Source: Streptomyces sp. NBC_01439 (GTDB taxonomy: Bacteria > Actinomycetota > Actinomycetes > Streptomycetales > Streptomycetaceae). Taken from it: 64,000 bases of DNA. Position numbers and translations under genes: made by a program. Below, in pieces: positions 1 through 7,287 of the stretch (the stretch's first letter is position 1; every line of letters starts with the position of its first letter). The notes beneath the pieces were generated by a model that worked only from the letters and a program-made list of their open reading frames with translations, was not told where the DNA came from and made no database searches. The stretch lies in assembly GCF_036227605.1 (NCBI RefSeq), contig NZ_CP109487.1, positions 9,039,001 to 9,103,000 of the forward strand. Direction: 5' to 3'.

Positions 1-56
1 CCGCCTGGGAACAGCGGATCCTGGACTACTACCTCGTGACCGCCACCCGCCCGTAG
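1..56 (+). CDS. C-terminal end of an unidentified protein (partial)
   Basis: An open frame enters from the left edge and ends at the TAG at 54-56. The last 17 residues read AWEQRILDYYLVTATRP. They are too short to assign a family. The next gene on the same strand begins at 100 with its own promoter-like hexamer, so the two need not be co-transcribed. Confidence 0.5.
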   Translation, partial: AWEQRILDYYLVTATRP

Positions 57-87
57 CCGGGACGATTCCGGTGTCAGTGGCCCCGCC

Positions 88-93
88 TATTCT
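88..93 (+). promoter_or_regulatory. -10 hexamer of a leaderless promoter
   Basis: TATTCT lies 6 nt before the ATG at 100, so transcription would start at or next to the start codon. No ribosome binding site is visible, which fits leaderless translation. Confidence 0.5.
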
Positions 94-99
94 TCCGGC

Positions 100-408
100 A
101 TGTCAGTGAACATCGATCTTGCTTTCACCGTCACCCGGGTCGCCGACGAGTCGCAGGCCTGGGCGATCGTCCGCGCCCTGCAAGAGCTGATGTACGAGGA
201 GGACATAGCGAACCAGGTCACCATCGGCGTGGCGGTGGACGACGCCGGCGCGCACTTCGTCTCCGGGGACTCCGACTTTCCGCTCGGCATCTCCCGCTTC
301 TACCTGTGGCAACCGCACTTCGAGGGGGCCTTCGCGGCGACGGTCGCCGCAGTGGCGGCGGGAGCCGAGCCGGAGGTCCGTTGGGGCTACCCGGACGAGG
401 AGTACTGA
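100..408 (+). CDS. small acidic hypothetical protein
   Basis: This 102-aa protein has no signal peptide, membrane segment or cysteine, and is strongly acidic (it ends YPDEEY). I do not recognise a family. The start at 100 is supported by a TATTCT hexamer 6 nt upstream and by the lack of a Shine-Dalgarno sequence. Its 3' end overlaps the end of the convergent gene at 387-1313 by 22 bp. Codon bias is normal for the window, so I take it as real. Confidence 0.6.
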   Translation: MSVNIDLAFTVTRVADESQAWAIVRALQELMYEEDIANQVTIGVAVDDAGAHFVSGDSDFPLGISRFYLWQPHFEGAFAATVAAVAAGAEPEVRWGYPDEEY

Positions 409-1313
409 GAGGTCCGCCCCCAGCCGGGCGGGGCGGGCGGGGCGGGCGGGGGAGCCGGCTGTAGCGCCCAGCGGATGGCGCGGGTCACGGCCCGGCCGCC
501 CGCGCGAGCGGCGAGGGGCGGCATCCGGGCGGCCGCGGGCAGTTCGGCCGCCACGGCCGACTTCGCCCAGGGTGGCAGCAGGTCCACGGCCGCCGCCGCC
601 AGCAGGGCGTACGGCAACCGGGCGGCCCCCGGCAGCGGGGGATCGGTCAGCAGGAACCGGGCGGTGTCCCGGGAGGCCGCCGTCGGCCTCAGGTCGGGCC
701 GGTACCGCGCCATCCGCAGAGCCAGCTCGTGCTGGCTCTCCGGCGGCCGGTCCGCGCCCAGCGCGCGGGCCACACGGGCCGTGTCGGCGAGGTACGCGTC
801 GCAGCCCGCGGGATCCAACGGGTTCCTGCCGTACCGCTGGTGGGCCCGCAGGAAGCAGTCCGCTTCGGCGATGTGCACCCAGGTCAGCAGTTCCGGATCG
901 TCGGCCCGGTACGGGATGCCGTCGGCCGTTCGACCCCGGATGCGCGCGTGCACCTCCCGTACGCGGGCCACCGCTGCCTCGGCATCGGAGCTCGTACCGA
1001 AGGTGGTGACGGCCAGGAAGGTGCTGGTGCGGTGCAGCCGCCCCCACGGGTCGCCCCGGTACCCCGAGTGCGCTGCCACGGCGGCCATCGCGAGGGGGTG
1101 CAGGGATTGGAGCAGCAGGGCGGCCAGCCCGCCGACGAACATCGACGCGTCCCCGTGGACCCGCCGCACCGGCCGTTCCGGTGCGAACCACCGGGGTCCG
1201 GGGGTCGTGTGGATCCGTGCCCTGTTCCGGGGCCCGTCCGGCCCGGCGACGCGCAGGAAGACCGCCTCGCCGGCGTGCCGCCTGATCCGCTGGACCGTCG
1301 TCGCCCTTGCCAT
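387..1313 (-). CDS. DUF2236 / MpaB-type oxygenase domain protein
   Basis: This 308-aa protein resembles the DUF2236 family, which includes latex-clearing protein and the fungal oxygenase MpaB; these are haem enzymes of mostly unknown substrate. Family-like stretches are visible near residues 50-75 (a GLAALLLQSLHPLAMAAVAA-like helix), the HRTSTFLAVTTFG segment with its histidine, and WVHIAEADCFL. The frame continues upstream, but that part is Arg/Pro-rich; I chose the ATG at 1313, where homology-like sequence starts. A CATACT hexamer 6 nt upstream suggests a leaderless transcript. The tail is proline-rich. It overlaps its convergent neighbour by 22 bp. Confidence 0.75.
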   Translation of the reverse strand: MARATTVQRIRRHAGEAVFLRVAGPDGPRNRARIHTTPGPRWFAPERPVRRVHGDASMFVGGLAALLLQSLHPLAMAAVAAHSGYRGDPWGRLHRTSTFLAVTTFGTSSDAEAAVARVREVHARIRGRTADGIPYRADDPELLTWVHIAEADCFLRAHQRYGRNPLDPAGCDAYLADTARVARALGADRPPESQHELALRMARYRPDLRPTAASRDTARFLLTDPPLPGAARLPYALLAAAAVDLLPPWAKSAVAAELPAAARMPPLAARAGGRAVTRAIRWALQPAPPPAPPAPPGWGRTSQYSSSG

Positions 1314-1450
1314 ATGCCCAGTATGTGCCGGGTCCGGTCCCGGACCACTTCCGGACCACTTCAGAAGCGTGCCGCACCGGGGGCGCCGGGGGCGCCGGGC
1401 CGCGCGTACGGGCCGGCGCCTCCGTGACCGGTGTGCCTCCCGGCCGTGGA

Positions 1451-1810
1451 TCACAGCCAGCGCGGCGGGATGATGCCGTAGTAACCGCCCAGCAGCTGCC
1501 GGTAGTCAGTGCTCTCCAGGTGCTCGTCCCGGATGAACGCCGGTGCGTCCTTGACCTGTTCCTTGGTCAGCCCGACGCGGATCCGCTTCTCCTCCACGTC
1601 GATCCCGGTGACGGTGCCCGCGGGGAGGAGGACCTCCTTGCCGAAGATCCACGGGCCGGTGTCCACCACCAGATAGGCCGATCCCACCTCGTCGGAGTGC
1701 TTGTCGACCTTTCCGATGCTGCCGTCGGCCGCCTCCACCTTGTAGCCGTACAGGTCCACGTCCGTGATGCGGTCAACGGTGACGCGATAGGCCCAGACGT
1801 TCTCAGACAT
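1451..1810 (-). CDS. PRC-barrel domain protein
   Basis: This 119-aa protein looks like a PRC-barrel: short beta strands (YGYKVEAADGSIGKVDK, YLVVDTGPWIFGKEVLLPAG, VTGIDVEEKRIRV) followed by a helical tail ending near GGYYGIIPP. The family occurs in RNA processing (RimM), in photosynthetic reaction centres and in many small stress-type proteins of actinobacteria. The start follows GAGGGAGC at a good distance. It is monocistronic, about 140 bp from the DUF2236 gene on the same strand. The specific role is unknown. Confidence 0.8.
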   Translation of the reverse strand: MSENVWAYRVTVDRITDVDLYGYKVEAADGSIGKVDKHSDEVGSAYLVVDTGPWIFGKEVLLPAGTVTGIDVEEKRIRVGLTKEQVKDAPAFIRDEHLESTDYRQLLGGYYGIIPPRWL

Positions 1811-1971
1811 GAGCGGAACAGCTCCCTCGATCGATCCGTGTCGTCACGGCGCGCCTGCCCGGTGCGGGCGCAGTTACACGTCCGCCCCCGATCCGAGCTG
1901 ACGGCCCGTGAGGCGGGGGCGGAGCGGGGCCTGGCGGGGGCGAACTCCGGCGCCGGCCCGGGGCTCGGGGC

Positions 1972-1977
1972 TACGCT
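1972..1977 (+). promoter_or_regulatory. -10 hexamer of a leaderless promoter
   Basis: TACGCT ends 6 nt before the ATG at 1984. No Shine-Dalgarno sequence precedes the ATG. Confidence 0.45.
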
Positions 1978-1983
1978 CCGCAG

Positions 1984-2403
1984 ATGGAACGCGCCGAGGT
2001 ACTCAAGCGAGTGATCGCCATCCTCACCGACGCCCAGGACATCCGCCGGGCCGCCGAGGCGGGGGAGAGCGACGAGAACGGCGAGAACGGCGAGGCCGGG
2101 GGAATCGGGGGGATCGGGGAAGGAGGCGCCGGGTCGCCGCCGACGGCCGGTGTGGCCACTCTGCTCCTGAACGAGATGCTGCCGTCGATCAGGGTGCCGG
2201 CCGACGCGTCCCCGCAGCAGGTGGCCGCCCTGGTGGCGGAGGCGCTCGGGCCGGCCCTGCACACCATGGTCTCGGGCTTCAGCCTGGCGTTCACCAGCCT
2301 CGCGATGGTGCACGACAGCGGGCGGACGGACATCTCCTCGATCGGGGTGCTCCAGGAGCTCGCCCTGGAGATCGAGGCAGGGACCTACGACGAGGGCCCG
2401 TAG
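1984..2403 (+). CDS. hypothetical protein with glycine-rich low-complexity insert
   Basis: This 139-aa protein is helical at both ends (MERAEVLKRVIAILTDAQDI and the stretch around LVAEALGPALHTMVSGFSLA), with a Gly/Glu/Asn-rich linker at about residues 27-55 (ENGENGEAGGIGGIGEGG). The linker DNA shows small direct repeats, consistent with expansion by slippage. I do not recognise the family. It has no signal peptide or membrane segment. A TACGCT hexamer 6 nt upstream suggests leaderless expression. Confidence 0.6.
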   Translation: MERAEVLKRVIAILTDAQDIRRAAEAGESDENGENGEAGGIGGIGEGGAGSPPTAGVATLLLNEMLPSIRVPADASPQQVAALVAEALGPALHTMVSGFSLAFTSLAMVHDSGRTDISSIGVLQELALEIEAGTYDEGP

Positions 2404-2465
2404 GCCCCCGTCGCCGCTCCCTGCCCCGCGGCCGTCGGGCCGTTCCGCCGTCCGGCCCGGCGACG

Positions 2466-2651
2466 TTACTCCGCGTCGTCGTCGCTCGTACGGGTCGTCT
2501 TGCGCTCCTGCCGCCGCCTCAGTTCCTCGGGGCTCTTGCCTTCGACCCGCTTGCTGGCCTCGGGGTGCACCGGGTCCGGACCGGGGTGCTCCTGAGCCTG
2601 CTCCGCACGCCCCTCTCCCGACTTCTTGCGCTTGTCCTCCGTACCCTCCAT
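2466..2651 (-). CDS. small hydrophilic hypothetical protein
   Basis: This 61-aa, highly charged protein (MEGTEDKRKKSGEGRAEQAQ, then many Glu/Lys/Arg, ending DDDAE) is probably largely disordered. The ATG at 2651 is preceded by a purine-rich site (GAGGGAGAAGG), which is why I prefer it to the longer frame beginning at 2786. Similar short, charged, lysine-rich proteins are common in Streptomyces and have no assigned role. It is divergent from the FUSC-type gene at 2822. Confidence 0.55.
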   Translation of the reverse strand: MEGTEDKRKKSGEGRAEQAQEHPGPDPVHPEASKRVEGKSPEELRRRQERKTTRTSDDDAE

Positions 2652-2821
2652 GGCCTTCTCTCCCTCGTACTCGTGGATCTTGCTGACCGGGGCTGCCCCG
2701 GATGCCCACCTCCTGCCCGCGAACGGCCGGGTCGCCCTCCTCGTGCGGCCCATCTTCGGTCGATCGGGACCGAGCGGCCACGCCATGCGTCATCCGGCCC
2801 AGCAGCGGGAAGGCGCCCCGC

Positions 2822-4018
2822 ATGCCGGAAACGATCACCAGCCTCGCCACCCGTGTCGCACGCCGCCGCCGTGAGCCGGTCGCCGTCCAGGCCCTGCGTT
2901 CCACCGCCGCGGCCGTGATCAGCTACGTCGTCGCACTCCGCCTGAGCAGCGAGCCGCTCCCGCTGACCGCGCCACTGACCGCCCTGCTCGTCGTCCAGGT
3001 CACCCTGTACTCCACCCTCACCACCAGCATCCGCCGGGTGAACTCGGTGGTCGTCGGCGTCCTGATCGCGATCGGCTTCAGCGCGCTGGTGGGTCTGACC
3101 TGGTGGAGCCTCGGGCTGCTGATCCTCGCCTCGCTGGTCGTGGGCCACTTGGTGCGCGTCGACGAGTTCGTGCCCGAGGTCGCGATCAGCGCCATGCTCG
3201 TCCTCGGCGTCACCCAGGTCACGGACACGGCTTGGGACCGGGTCCTGGAAACGGTCATCGGTGCGGCGGTCGGGCTGCTGGTCAACCTGCTGGTGGCACC
3301 ACCCCTGTGGGTCGGCCCGGCCGGCGCCGCGATCACCGACCTCGCCCGGCGCATGAGCCGGCTGCTCGACCACCTCGGCGAGGAGCCCTCCGGACCGACC
3401 AGGCTCGAGCAGGCCGCGGCCCGGCTGCACGAGGCGCGCCGCCTCGACAACGACATCGCCCAGGTCGACGCCGCCCTCCGGCAGGCCGAGGACAGCCTCC
3501 GGCTCAATCCGCGGGTCAAGGAGGGGCTGCTCTTCAGGCTGGTGCTGCGGACCGGTCTGGACACCCTGGAGATCTGCGCGGTCGTGCTCCGGGTGGCCTG
3601 CCGGACGCTGACCGACCTGGCCCGGGCCCGCCCCGACGGTCCGCTGTTCGACCCCGGGACCGCGACCGCGCTGCGGCAGGTGCTCCGCCACACGGCCATC
3701 GCGGTGGAAAGCTTCGCCCAGCTGATCACCGCGCAGGTCAGCGCCAACGCGGAGGAGGCGGAGGCCCGGCTGACCGGCGAACTGGCCGTCGCCCGGGCCC
3801 ACCGCGACCGGCTCGCGGTCCTGCTGCTGGCCTCCGCCCGCGAGGATCCGGCACACTGGCAGCTGAGCGGGGCGCTGCTCACCGAGATCGACCGGGTCCT
3901 GGACGAGCTGGGCGTGGACAAGCGTTCCCAGCGCCTGTTGGAGGAACTCGATCAGCACACCGGCTCGCGGCGCCGGCGCTGGAAGTCGCTGAAACGGCCG
4001 CGGCAAGGCCGTGGGTGA
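2822..4018 (+). CDS. FUSC / aromatic-acid-exporter-like membrane protein
   Basis: This 398-aa protein has about six closely packed hydrophobic segments in its first half (roughly residues 20-185: AAAVISYVVALRL, LTALLVVQVTLYS, VVVGVLIAIGFSALVG, WSLGLLILASLVVGHLV, AISAMLVLGVTQV, VIGAAVGLLVNLLVAPPLWVG). A long soluble helical region rich in Arg/Glu follows. This is the layout of FUSC/ArAE (DUF939) proteins, proposed to export aromatic acids. The upstream extension in frame is low complexity, so I start at the ATG at 2822. A VOC-family gene follows 15 bp downstream and may be co-transcribed. Confidence 0.8.
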   Translation: MPETITSLATRVARRRREPVAVQALRSTAAAVISYVVALRLSSEPLPLTAPLTALLVVQVTLYSTLTTSIRRVNSVVVGVLIAIGFSALVGLTWWSLGLLILASLVVGHLVRVDEFVPEVAISAMLVLGVTQVTDTAWDRVLETVIGAAVGLLVNLLVAPPLWVGPAGAAITDLARRMSRLLDHLGEEPSGPTRLEQAAARLHEARRLDNDIAQVDAALRQAEDSLRLNPRVKEGLLFRLVLRTGLDTLEICAVVLRVACRTLTDLARARPDGPLFDPGTATALRQVLRHTAIAVESFAQLITAQVSANAEEAEARLTGELAVARAHRDRLAVLLLASAREDPAHWQLSGALLTEIDRVLDELGVDKRSQRLLEELDQHTGSRRRRWKSLKRPRQGRG

Positions 4019-4033
4019 GGGGAGGTAGGGGCC

Positions 4034-4420
4034 ATGGTGCACGTACTGGGCAGCAGGGTTCTGTTGCGCCCCACGGACCCCGAACGCTCGCGCGCCTTCT
4101 ACGGCGACACCCTCGGGCTCGCCGTCCACCGCGAGTTCGGCACCGGCCCCGACCGCGGGACCGTCTACTTCCTCGGCGGCGGCTTCCTCGAACTGTCCGG
4201 CCGGGCCGAGGCACCACCCGCGCCGGGCCTGCGGTTGTGGCTCCAGGTGGCGGACGTGCAGGCGGCGTACGAGGAACTGCTGGGCCGGGGCGCCGAGGTG
4301 CTGCGGCCGCCCGAGCGCGAACCCTGGGGTCTGATCGAGATGTGGATCGTCGACCCCGACGGCGTCCGGATCGCCGTGGTGGAGGTCCCCTCGGATCACC
4401 CCTTGCGCTTCCGCCCTTGA
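4034..4420 (+). CDS. VOC (glyoxalase/bleomycin-resistance/dioxygenase) family protein
   Basis: This 128-aa protein has the two beta-alpha-beta-beta-beta modules of the vicinal oxygen chelate fold: RVLLRPTDPERSRAFYGDTL at the N-terminus and the closing WGLIEMWIVDPDGVRIAVVE near the C-terminus. GDTLGLAV and DPDGVRIAVVE are typical. The substrate cannot be read from sequence. A purine-rich GGGGAGGTAGGGGCC site precedes the ATG, and the gene starts 15 bp after the FUSC-type gene, so an operon is likely. Confidence 0.85.
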   Translation: MVHVLGSRVLLRPTDPERSRAFYGDTLGLAVHREFGTGPDRGTVYFLGGGFLELSGRAEAPPAPGLRLWLQVADVQAAYEELLGRGAEVLRPPEREPWGLIEMWIVDPDGVRIAVVEVPSDHPLRFRP

Positions 4421-4501
4421 CCCGCGCTGCGGGCACCGGCCTTCCGGTGCACCGGCTGACGGGGTCCTCGCTGATCGGATCGGCGATCCGAAGGACAAGT
4501 C

Positions 4502-4894
4502 CTAGCGGGCGCTGCCGAGGTCGCGGTCGGACTCGGATCCTTCGAGCATCAAGGTGGTCTCCTCTATGCGGCTGAAGCGGCCGTCGGGCGCGAACTCACC
4601 GAACAGGTAGACCTCGGTGCGCACCGTCGAACCGTCCGTCTTCGTGACGTGGACGGTGTGCCGGTCGGCGTAGTTGCGGCCGTCGTACAGCTCCTCGTGG
4701 ACCTCGACGCTGCCGTGGTCGACGACGCTGCGCACGTGGGTGATGTGCTCGATGAAGCCGGCCCGGTCCGCCCACTCGCCGTCCGTGCGCTGACGGTATT
4801 CCGGGGCGAAGTGGCGGTCGGCGGCCTCTTGGACGGTGAGGTCGCGGTTGAGGAGCAGGTCGGTGAGGGCGGCGGTGATACCGGTGCGAGTCAT
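4502..4894 (-). CDS. SnoaL-like / NTF2-fold protein
   Basis: This 130-aa protein matches the cone-shaped NTF2/SnoaL fold: LTDLLLNRDLTVQEAADRHF, FIEHITHVRSVV, NYADRHTVHVTKTDGSTVRT and a closing EVYLFGEFAPDGRFSRIEE strand pair. Such proteins are cyclases, isomerases or ligand carriers; this one has no assignable substrate. AAGG precedes the ATG at 4894. It is divergent from a MarR regulator, with two related palindromes between the genes, so control by that regulator is likely. Confidence 0.8.
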   Translation of the reverse strand: MTRTGITAALTDLLLNRDLTVQEAADRHFAPEYRQRTDGEWADRAGFIEHITHVRSVVDHGSVEVHEELYDGRNYADRHTVHVTKTDGSTVRTEVYLFGEFAPDGRFSRIEETTLMLEGSESDRDLGSAR

Positions 4895-4945
4895 GGGACT
4901 GCCTTTCGATGCAGATGGAGATGTACACGCAGTTGCGGATCGATA

Positions 4946-4966
4946 GTGCGTGCGCGGCGCACGCAC
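4946..4966. promoter_or_regulatory. perfect 21-bp palindrome, probable MarR operator (left site)
   Basis: GTGCGTGCGC-G-GCGCACGCAC. It abuts a TATCGA hexamer (read leftward from 4945), a possible -10 for the SnoaL-like gene. The same 18-nt core recurs at 4987-5004 with one base changed in the centre. Confidence 0.65.
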
Positions 4967-4987
4967 TTCGTTCACCATAGCAGCGAT

Positions 4988-5004
4988 GCGTGCGCGACGC
5001 ACGC
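4988..5004. promoter_or_regulatory. 17-bp palindrome, probable MarR operator (right site)
   Basis: GCGTGCG-CGA-CGCACGC. It lies directly upstream of the TATTCT hexamer (5005-5010) that ends 7 nt before the GTG start of the MarR gene, so bound repressor would block that promoter. Centre-to-centre distance to the left site is 40 bp. Confidence 0.65.
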
Positions 5005-5017
5005 TATTCTTTTGGGC

Positions 5018-5461
5018 GTGGACAATGAGATCGGACATGAGATCGCCGACGCGCTGGGCATCCTGCTGAAGCGCACGACCCGTATGCACCTGCACCAGCG
5101 GCTCACGGAGGGCATGGGCGAGGCCGTGGACGAGGTGACCTACCCCGTGCTCAGCGCCCTGGCCCGGACCGGCTCCCGCAGCGCGGCGGACTTGGCCCGG
5201 GACGTGGGGGTCGACCGCTCCGGCGTGACCCGCCGCGCCTCCCGGCTGGAGGCCGCCGGTCTCGTCCGCCGCGAACCGGACCCCACGGACCGGCGCGCAC
5301 ACCTCCTGGTCCTGACCGAAGAGGGGCGGCTCGTCGTCGCAGAACTGCGTGCGCGCCTGGCGGACCACATCACGGCGAGCCTGTCCGCCTGGCCCCCGGG
5401 CGAGGCCGAGACGTTCGCCCGACACCTGCGCCGCTTCACGGCCGAGGGCCCGTTCTCCTAG
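5018..5461 (+). CDS. MarR family transcriptional regulator
   Basis: This 147-aa winged-helix protein begins VDNEIGHEIADALGILLKRT. The DNA-binding part is seen at SAADLARDVGVDRSGVTRRA (recognition helix) and the wing RREPDPTDRRAHLLVLTEEG; flanking helices form the usual dimer interface. I chose the GTG at 5018 because TATTCT ends 7 nt upstream (leaderless) and the start lies just past a palindrome. It probably represses itself and the divergent SnoaL-like gene through the two palindromes. The inducing ligand is unknown. Confidence 0.85.
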   Translation: MDNEIGHEIADALGILLKRTTRMHLHQRLTEGMGEAVDEVTYPVLSALARTGSRSAADLARDVGVDRSGVTRRASRLEAAGLVRREPDPTDRRAHLLVLTEEGRLVVAELRARLADHITASLSAWPPGEAETFARHLRRFTAEGPFS

Positions 5462-5502
5462 GCCCTGTCCAGGTCGATCGGCGCCGGTGCTCGCTTCCCC
5501 TC

Positions 5503-5904
5503 GTGGTGGACCATCAGGACGTGACCGGGGCGGCCTACGACGGGGTCGTCGAGCTCTATGCGTCGATGTTCGCCGACCGGTTGGAGACGCAGCCGTTCGC
5601 GCGGGCCGTGGTCGCCACCTTCGCCGAGCAGGCGCGCGTCCTGGCGCGAGGGGGTCTGCTCCTGGTCTCGTTCTTCGCGACCGACGGACCGGACCCGGTC
5701 CGCTTCGACCACAAGGTGGCGCCCGCCTCCAGCTGGCCGGCGGACCGGTTCGCCGAGTTGCTGGCCGGGGCCGGGCTCACCACCTTCGCCCGGCTGCTCC
5801 ACGACCCGGCCTCCGAGCGGGGCTTCCTCGAAGCCCACGTGCTGGCCCGCCTCGAACCGGAGCCGGGAGTCGATCCTGGACGGACCGCGCGCCGATGTAC
5901 GTGA
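5503..5904 (+). pseudogene. class I SAM methyltransferase remnant with internal deletion
   Basis: The N-terminal part (VTGAAYDGVVELYASMFADRLETQPFARAVVATFAE) looks like the start of a Streptomyces SAM-dependent methyltransferase. It then jumps directly to late motifs (VLARGGLLLVSFFA, FDHKVAPASSWPADRFAELL, GFLEAHVLAR). The glycine-rich SAM-binding motif I and the acidic motif that should lie between are missing. The tail becomes unrelated Arg-rich sequence. I therefore call a deleted, probably inactive copy. It follows the MarR gene by about 40 bp. Confidence 0.6.
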
Positions 5905-5980
5905 GGCCGGGCGCATCAGCGTCCGACTACTCACGCAGTTCTGAGTAGCTGCGCCCAGGTGCGGCCGCCCGCCGCCCGAC

Positions 5981-5986
5981 TAGCCT
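5981..5986 (+). promoter_or_regulatory. -10 hexamer of a leaderless promoter
   Basis: TAGCCT ends 7 nt before the ATG at 5994; no Shine-Dalgarno sequence is present. Confidence 0.45.
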
Positions 5987-5993
5987 CCGTTCC

Positions 5994-6344
5994 ATGAGCT
6001 GTGTGGAGCAGGCGGCCGGGGCGGAGCAGCAGGCGCAAGAGGAGCCGGTGGCGGAGTCGGAGCGCAGGGGCGCGGCGTCGCTCGCGCTGGGGGTCACTGC
6101 CGTGGTGATGATGGGCTGTCCGTTCCTGCCGGAGGGACTCCCGCCCTGGATCCGGTACTTCCCCGTCTACCTCGTCCTACCCGTCGGGATCATGGCGGTC
6201 GTCTGCGGTCTCCCCGACCTGTGGGCCGTGCGGGGTGACGCGGGAGCGGCCCGCGGTCGGGCGTGGATCGGGGTCGCGCTCGGCGCGGTGGCCATCCTGG
6301 TGCCACTGGCCGTGTTCCTCTACATGTTCCTTCTCCTGGGCTGA
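5994..6344 (+). CDS. small integral membrane protein (DUF4190-like)
   Basis: This 116-aa protein has an acidic, Gln-rich N-terminus (about 25 residues) followed by three hydrophobic segments near residues 28-46, 56-76 and 91-115 (last: GVALGAVAILVPLAVFLYMF). The pattern of a small-residue-rich repeat with an RGRAWIGVALGA loop resembles DUF4190-type proteins. No enzymatic motif is seen. It appears to be monocistronic and leaderless. Confidence 0.65.
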   Translation: MSCVEQAAGAEQQAQEEPVAESERRGAASLALGVTAVVMMGCPFLPEGLPPWIRYFPVYLVLPVGIMAVVCGLPDLWAVRGDAGAARGRAWIGVALGAVAILVPLAVFLYMFLLLG

Positions 6345-6493
6345 AGGGCGCCCCGCTGAGCTCCCACGAGTAGTGGCTCCGTGGCCCCACAGTCGCCGGG
6401 TCTCCTTGTCGCGTGCGCGGTGCTGCGGTCGGGCGGAGCCCGCCGACTTCAGGTTCAGGCCCCTGCCGGTCATGGTTCGGTAGCCTCCGACCC

Positions 6494-6522
6494 TTGACGG
6501 CTAACGCTGTTAGCCCTAGCGT
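6494..6522 (+). promoter_or_regulatory. promoter of the TetR-lgt operon
   Basis: The -35 is TTGACG (6494-6499) and the -10 is TAGCGT (6517-6522), with an exact 17-bp spacer. The spacer is almost entirely filled by a palindrome that overlaps the last base of the -35. Confidence 0.65.
6499..6515. promoter_or_regulatory. TetR-type operator O1
   Basis: Perfect palindrome GGCTAAC-GCT-GTTAGCC lying between the -35 and -10 elements. An identical copy lies 36 bp downstream. Confidence 0.75.
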
Positions 6523-6534
6523 GATGTCACGCCT

Positions 6535-6551
6535 GGCTAACGCTGTTAGCC
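6535..6551. promoter_or_regulatory. TetR-type operator O2
   Basis: Second exact copy of GGCTAAC-GCT-GTTAGCC, positioned just downstream of the expected transcription start. Two identical 17-mers this close are very unlikely by chance. Confidence 0.75.
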
Positions 6552-6584
6552 GCAGGGGATCGGTCGCGAGGCGAGAGGGTCGCC

Positions 6585-6746
6585 GTGAACACCGCTACAG
6601 CCAGCAGCACCCCGCTCGGTAGCGACCCGCCCCATCCCTGCCGGGGTGCACGGAAGGCGTCGAAGCTCCGGTCCGGGTCGTTGTCGGTTCCCGGGGAAGG
6701 GTGCCCACGCCACGCCGTTGCCGTGGGGGCGGACTGCCATGGCTGA
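6585..6746 (+). CDS. short leader ORF or eroded gene start (53 aa)
   Basis: A GTG at 6585 is preceded by GAGAGGG at 5-nt spacing and lies downstream of the regulated promoter. The frame (VNTATASSTPLGSDPPHPCR, then basic, Cys-containing low-complexity sequence) ends at a TGA at 6744-6746, overlapping the TetR start at 6739, so tetR translation may be coupled to it. I recognise no family. It could be the eroded 5' end of a former efflux gene, or a leader peptide. That it is translated is inference. Confidence 0.35.
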   Translation: MNTATASSTPLGSDPPHPCRGARKASKLRSGSLSVPGEGCPRHAVAVGADCHG

Positions 6747-7287
6747 CCGCGCACAGCAGATCATGGCCGCTGCGCGGGAACTGCTCGACGCGGAAGGGGC
6801 GGATGCGTTGTCCATGCGGCGCATCGCCGAGCGTGTCGGCATCCGGGCGCCTTCCTTGTACAAGCACTTTCCTGACAAGGCCGCTGTCGAGGCTGGGCTC
6901 CAGGCCCAGGGGATGACCCGGTTGGCGCAGGATCTGGAGGCTGCCGAAGCAGCGACGGGCGTCGAACCACCCCTGCTCGTGCTCGCCCGCGCCTACCGAC
7001 AGCATGCGCTCGCCAGCCCGCACCTCTACCGCATCACCCACGGTCGGCCGCTCGCCCGCAACGCACTCCCCGAGGGACTCGAAGATCGCGCAGCGATGCC
7101 GCTGGCCCGCGCGGTGCGCGGCGACATCGACATCGCGCGCTCGTTCTGGGCATTCGCGCACGGCATGGTCGTGCTCGAACTCGACGGCCGCTTCCCGCCC
7201 GGCGCGGACCTGGACGCCGCATGGCGTACCGGCTGCGAGGCGTTCGCCCGTGCGATCCGGAACGGGACCGGGGGAGAGCGCACGTGA
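6739..7287 (+). CDS. TetR/AcrR family regulator with WHG-type C-terminal domain
   Basis: This 182-aa protein has an N-terminal TetR helix-turn-helix: AQQIMAAARELLDAEGADAL, RRIAERVGIRAPSLYKHFPD. The C-terminal half ends in ARSFWAFAHGMVVLELDGRF, the WHG-like signature of TetR_C_13. The ATG at 6739 gives the conserved N-terminus. Two identical palindromes in the promoter upstream are the likely binding sites, giving autorepression of an operon that also contains a 47-aa ORF and lgt (both overlapping by 4 nt). Confidence 0.9.
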   Translation: MADRAQQIMAAARELLDAEGADALSMRRIAERVGIRAPSLYKHFPDKAAVEAGLQAQGMTRLAQDLEAAEAATGVEPPLLVLARAYRQHALASPHLYRITHGRPLARNALPEGLEDRAAMPLARAVRGDIDIARSFWAFAHGMVVLELDGRFPPGADLDAAWRTGCEAFARAIRNGTGGERT

